A program made the position numbers and the translations under genes. From the NCBI GenBank assembly GCA_900553465.1, contig USDT01000003.1, positions 1 to 64,000 of the forward strand: DNA of 64,000 nt, in the 5' to 3' direction. Source of the DNA: an uncultured Prevotella sp. (GTDB lineage: Bacteria > Bacteroidota > Bacteroidia > Bacteroidales > Bacteroidaceae). The notes under the pieces were generated by a model. The model made no database searches, had not been told where the DNA came from, and was given only the letters and a program-made list of their open reading frames with translations. Positions 62,494-64,000 of the stretch are shown here, piece after piece; the first letter of the stretch is position 1, and every line of letters begins with the position of its first letter.

Positions 62494-63084
62494 ATGAGAA
62501 AAGTTTTAATGATGCTGTGCCTGATAATTGTTTTAACAGGTTGTAGTAAAGATAACGAGCAAATCACTCCAACAAATAGCTCTATTGGTGTAAATGAATT
62601 AGTTTCATATATTGGGAAAAGTCCACAATATGTAAAGGATAATTTCAAGAACGGCATAATAGTACATGAGGGTGGTACGCTTGGAAAAACAGTTCTAATC
62701 TATCAGTATAGAACAAAAGACAACGAATATCGTATAAGTTTTAGTAGCAATAAGGATAATGAAATGTACTCCATTCTTGTATATGGTTATTTCAATACAT
62801 ATTCTATTGGGATAGAAGTTTATAAAAAAGAAATGGATTGTATAAACGAATCAATAGATTATGTGACATATAGAGCCATATATAATGATAAATTTATGGG
62901 TGTTGCAAGTTTTTCTAATCGAAATGAATTTTGGGACTATGTTTCAGAGAAAGATGTCAATAATAGTATTACAGAAACATGGTGGATTGTTAATGATGCA
63001 ACTCAATATTTTACTATTGATGGAACATACGATAGGGAATCAAATAAAATTACCGTGTTGATAGAAAATAAAGTGTACGATTAA
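62494..63084 (+). CDS. Prophage-encoded lipoprotein of unknown function
   Basis: 196 residues from the ATG at 62494 (MRKVLMMLCLIIVLTGC); the TTG frame from 62467 only adds nine residues. LTGC is a lipobox, so the protein is lipid-anchored. The rest is beta-rich and aromatic, with no family recognised. Lipoproteins expressed from prophages can change the lysogen's surface and exclude other phages, which here is only a possibility. Confidence 0.7.
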   Translation: MRKVLMMLCLIIVLTGCSKDNEQITPTNSSIGVNELVSYIGKSPQYVKDNFKNGIIVHEGGTLGKTVLIYQYRTKDNEYRISFSSNKDNEMYSILVYGYFNTYSIGIEVYKKEMDCINESIDYVTYRAIYNDKFMGVASFSNRNEFWDYVSEKDVNNSITETWWIVNDATQYFTIDGTYDRESNKITVLIENKVYD

Positions 63085-63090
63085 AATATT

Positions 63091-63107
63091 TGTGTTCAAT
63101 AAACACA
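63091..63107. promoter_or_regulatory. Operator-like 17-bp palindrome, fifth copy
   Basis: TGTGTTCAATAAACACA, just after the lipoprotein stop and 35 bases before the next -33 box. Confidence 0.6.
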
Positions 63108-63118
63108 TATTACGCTGG

Positions 63119-63160
63119 CAGCCAAAGATTTTCTTAAATTTCTTTGGCTGTTTCATTTTT
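63119..63160 (+). terminator. Terminator of the NYN-lipoprotein operon
   Basis: CAGCCAAAG (63119-63127) pairs with CTTTGGCTG (63142-63150), followed by TTTCATTTTT. It overlaps the -33 box of the next promoter. Confidence 0.85.
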
Positions 63161-63174
63161 ACGGCTTACATTTG
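63143..63174 (+). promoter_or_regulatory. Promoter of the structured-RNA/KilA-N operon
   Basis: TTTG at 63143-63146 and TACATTTG at 63167-63174, exactly 20 bases apart. Transcription should begin near 63180, which is the first base of the predicted RNA structure. Confidence 0.75.
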
Positions 63175-63179
63175 CCCTC

Positions 63180-63358
63180 GTGCTACATAACAAAAGAGGT
63201 GGGTCGTTCAGCCTGCCAATTATCGGTAAGGCTATTTTTATGCCTTGAATTGTCGGAAGACTGCAACCGATATACGACGGCTTTCATACCCCCGTGTGGT
63301 GTCGTTAATGCGCCCACTGCCTCTTTTGGTGTAGCACAGCGGGACAGGTGAAAGCCGT
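63180..63358 (+). ncRNA. Predicted c4-like structured leader/antisense RNA
   Basis: Stems: GTGCTACA 63180-63187 with TGTAGCAC 63330-63337; CAAAAGAGG 63191-63199 with CCTCTTTTG 63320-63328; TGGG 63200-63203 with CCCA 63313-63316; TATCGGT 63221-63227 with ACCGATA 63266-63272; AAGGC 63228-63232 with GCCTT 63242-63246; ACGAC 63274-63278 with GTCGT 63301-63305. The loop segment GGCTTTCA (63279-63286) is complementary to TGAAAGCC (63349-63356) downstream, and TGAAAGCCG is followed by TTTTTATTTT, so a terminator could also form. The 158-nt closed body starts at the predicted +1. The layout resembles phage c4 RNA upstream of icd and ant genes, but is about twice as long. Not tested against a covariance model. 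Confidence 0.65.
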
Positions 63359-63390
63359 TTTTATTTTCACCTAAACAGACTTTATAAAAT

Positions 63391-63687
63391 ATGTGCAAAC
63401 CAAAAGAAAGTCTGGACGTGAAGAACAGTAACAACCAGACAGGTACAGTCCACCAAACGGACTACAGAACAAGAAGTGAAAGACTAAAAGAGGTTTTGCG
63501 TAAGGCTATAGAGCTTCAAAATAAGCTGAATGAGCTTTCGAAGTTCCTCTCTGTAGATGGAGTGTTTGATTATGAATTTGCAGAAGCAGAAGACAGATTA
63601 CAAACGCTCATACACGATGATCTTTCACCTATGTTGGGCTACTTCTTTATTAATGAAGAATTTCAAAAATTGGAGGAAGCCGTATGA
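63391..63687 (+). CDS. Small phage protein upstream of KilA-N (icd-like position)
   Basis: 98 residues, charged and helical (RTRSERLKEVLRKAIELQNKLNELSKFL; EAEDRLQTLIHDDLS). No family recognised. Its start is preceded by ATAAAAT and the structured leader. The stop overlaps the KilA-N start (ATGA at 63684-63687), so the two are probably translated together. In P1-like immunity loci a small gene (icd) overlaps the antirepressor gene in the same way. Confidence 0.65.
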   Translation: MCKPKESLDVKNSNNQTGTVHQTDYRTRSERLKEVLRKAIELQNKLNELSKFLSVDGVFDYEFAEAEDRLQTLIHDDLSPMLGYFFINEEFQKLEEAV

Positions 63688-64000
63688 ATGATTCAAAGAC
63701 CTTTATCTATGAGGGTAGCCCAGTCACATTCCAGATAGGAGAGGCTACAATGGTGAACGCTACGGAAATGGCTAAACCGTTTGGAAAGCAACCCGTGTTC
63801 TGGCTCAACAACCAATACACCAAAGGCTTTTTAGAAGAAATGTCCAAACTTAGAAATTTAAGTTTGGCTGATTTAGTGAGAGTTACAAAAGGTGGCAACA
63901 ATTCTGGCACCTGGATGCACGAAGATGTAGCCTTAGAGTTTGCCCGCTGGCTCAGTCCCCAGTTTGCTATCTGGTGCAACGATAGGATAAAGGAGCTTAT
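63684..64000 (+). CDS. KilA-N domain protein, likely antirepressor (partial, runs off the window)
   Basis: At least 105 residues, open to the right edge. The KilA-N core is clear: MVNATEMAKPFGKQPVFWLNN near residue 23 and TWMHEDVALEFARWLSPQFAIWCNDRIKEL at the end. KilA-N proteins are DNA-binding and often act as phage antirepressors that trigger the lytic cycle. It is coupled to the small gene before it and would be controlled by the structured RNA leader. Confidence 0.9.
   Translation, partial: MNDSKTFIYEGSPVTFQIGEATMVNATEMAKPFGKQPVFWLNNQYTKGFLEEMSKLRNLSLADLVRVTKGGNNSGTWMHEDVALEFARWLSPQFAIWCNDRIKEL

Noticed and set aside
33718-64000. Mu-like transposable phage (as in some DGR-carrying Bacteroides phages)
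   Set aside because: The tRNA-derived junction and arm-like repeats point to site-specific integration; no transposase genes are seen in the window, although the right end is missing.

Overview
The window joins two very different DNAs. Positions 1 to about 33,717 are chromosome of a Bacteroidales bacterium. The evidence is the complete division/cell-wall cluster in Bacteroidota order without ftsB or ddl, TAnnTTTG-type promoters, a C-terminal sorting domain of the type IX secretion system, a glycine-lipid (GlsA/GlsB-like) pair, and GLUG-type surface lipoproteins. The codon style and intergenic repeats suggest a Prevotella-like host, but the genus cannot be fixed from sequence alone. Positions about 33,718 to 64,000 (and beyond the right edge) are a visibly more A+T-rich prophage, entered at a truncated tRNA 3' end.

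Host layout: a secreted GH2 glycosidase (629-2467, minus); the acyltransferase pair for glycine lipids (2770-4666, minus); then mraZ-rsmH-ftsL-ftsI-murE-mraY-murD-ftsW-murG-murC-ftsQ-ftsA-ftsZ-yqeY (5419-21804, plus), closed by a strong terminator. This set makes lipid II and the divisome. After it come aroQ, an O-methyltransferase and a secreted multidomain protein; then, on minus, an AlkD-like protein, a TPM protein, LemA and a repeat-rich lipoprotein. Last come an aldo-keto reductase/monooxygenase operon and a divergent AraC regulator.

Prophage layout: reading right to left on the minus strand from 56,586 are scaffold, head fibre, major capsid, connectors, tail terminator, tail tube, two chaperone frames joined by a predicted -1 frameshift, a 1782-residue tape measure, distal tail proteins, then a separately promoted block with a diversity-generating retroelement (DGR) and lysis genes. 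No sheath gene is seen, which suggests a siphovirus. On plus from 56,835 run small early genes, then HU, DUF4248, NYN and DUF4236 proteins, a lipoprotein, and at the right edge a KilA-N protein. Terminase, portal, integrase and repressor are not in the window.

Main discoveries: (1) a textbook DGR in which all 15 differences between the 113-bp template and variable repeats lie at template adenines, with no recognisable avd; (2) a predicted structured RNA starting exactly at a good promoter (63143-63174), whose hairpin loops can pair with the leader of the downstream KilA-N operon, resembling phage c4 antisense immunity; (3) a 17-bp palindrome (TGTGTTTGANAAACACA-like) at five prophage promoters, including the one driving the DGR block; (4) an in-phase GGGTTTT slippery site in the tail-chaperone gene; (5) a hairpin plus AATGCRACACYGAT leader element repeated before early genes.
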